In this document: in pieces, positions 5,269 through 5,372 of the stretch | Numbering within the stretch: position 1 is the stretch's first letter | Layout: every line of letters starts with the position of its first letter | Source of the DNA: an uncultured Ellagibacter sp. | GTDB taxonomy: Bacteria > Actinomycetota > Coriobacteriia > Coriobacteriales > Eggerthellaceae | Assembly (NCBI GenBank): GCA_934661105.1 | Contig: CAKUIV010000129.1 | Location: forward strand, 1 to 5,372 | Reading direction: 5' to 3' | Length of the DNA: 5,372 bases | The notes under the pieces: model-generated | Seen by the model: only the letters and a program-made list of their open reading frames with translations | The model's database searches: none | Told to the model about the DNA's origin: nothing | Made by a program: the position numbers and the translations under genes

Positions 5269-5372
5269 ATGAAAGATAAAGCTACGGAAATCGCGCTCAC
5301 CGCGCGTGCAAATGCACTGCTGAGACGGCAAGGTGTTCTCACGCCCCTCATCCTTTTCATGGGATTCATCGG
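5269..5372 (+). CDS. N-terminus of an unidentified, probably membrane-associated protein (3' truncated)
   Basis: An ATG at 5269 opens a frame that runs off the window after 34 codons. It begins MKDKATEIALTARANALLRR, then turns hydrophobic (VLTPLILFMGFIG, from residue 23), which resembles the run into a first transmembrane helix. The frame has a stop just upstream (TGA, 5251-5253) and no other start codon between, so this start is the only option nearby. The ribosome site is weak (GAAGAG at 5252-5257, 11 nt away). It follows mtnN by 30 nt on the same strand and may be a third gene of the luxS operon. Too little is visible to name a family. Confidence 0.55.
   Translation, partial: MKDKATEIALTARANALLRRQGVLTPLILFMGFI

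Overview
The window is GC-rich chromosomal DNA. It looks like a Gram-positive actinobacterium, most plausibly a gut-type Coriobacteriia/Eggerthellaceae member. That placement is an inference. It rests on high GC with strong AAGGAG/AGGAGG ribosome sites, SOS operators of the Gram-positive CGAAC-N4-GTTCG type rather than the E. coli type, a UmuC-like polymerase paired with a YolD-like protein rather than UmuD, and LuxS. No mobile element, CRISPR array, tRNA or rRNA is visible.

Layout, left to right. (1) 1-462 (+): C-terminal half of an EamA/DMT-family membrane transporter, cut by the window edge. (2) 590-892 (-): a 100-residue protein of unknown function with a C-terminal zinc-ribbon-like CxxCGGWHLT motif and a reasonable promoter of its own. 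(3) 893-1137: a compact, AT-rich divergent control region. It holds a nested GTTGC/GCAAC dyad cluster next to the (-) gene. Nearer the (+) gene is an array of two good LexA boxes plus a half-site, arranged symmetrically. (4) 1138-2779 (+): an SOS cassette of a UmuC-type Y-family translesion polymerase and a YolD-like small protein, overlapping by 8 nt. (5) 2736-3785 (-): a PiT-family phosphate permease whose 3' end overlaps the YolD-like gene by 44 bp on the opposite strand. (6) 3786-4014: divergent control region between pit and luxS, with several inverted repeats and a hairpin just before the luxS ribosome site. (7) 4015-5238 (+): luxS and mtnN, 12 nt apart. (8) 5269 to the window end (+): first 34 codons of an unidentified, probably membrane-associated protein.

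How the genes work together. The polymerase and YolD-like genes form a DNA-damage-inducible translesion synthesis unit repressed by LexA. MtnN and LuxS catalyse consecutive steps of the activated methyl cycle: S-adenosylhomocysteine to S-ribosylhomocysteine plus adenine, then S-ribosylhomocysteine to homocysteine plus DPD, the AI-2 precursor. The phosphate permease and the EamA transporter show no obvious functional link to either unit.

I found no clearly new multi-gene system. The parts most worth following up are the symmetric LexA array, the small zinc-ribbon gene divergent from the SOS cassette, the tail-to-tail overlap of the SOS cassette with pit, and the possible switching hairpins in the luxS leader.
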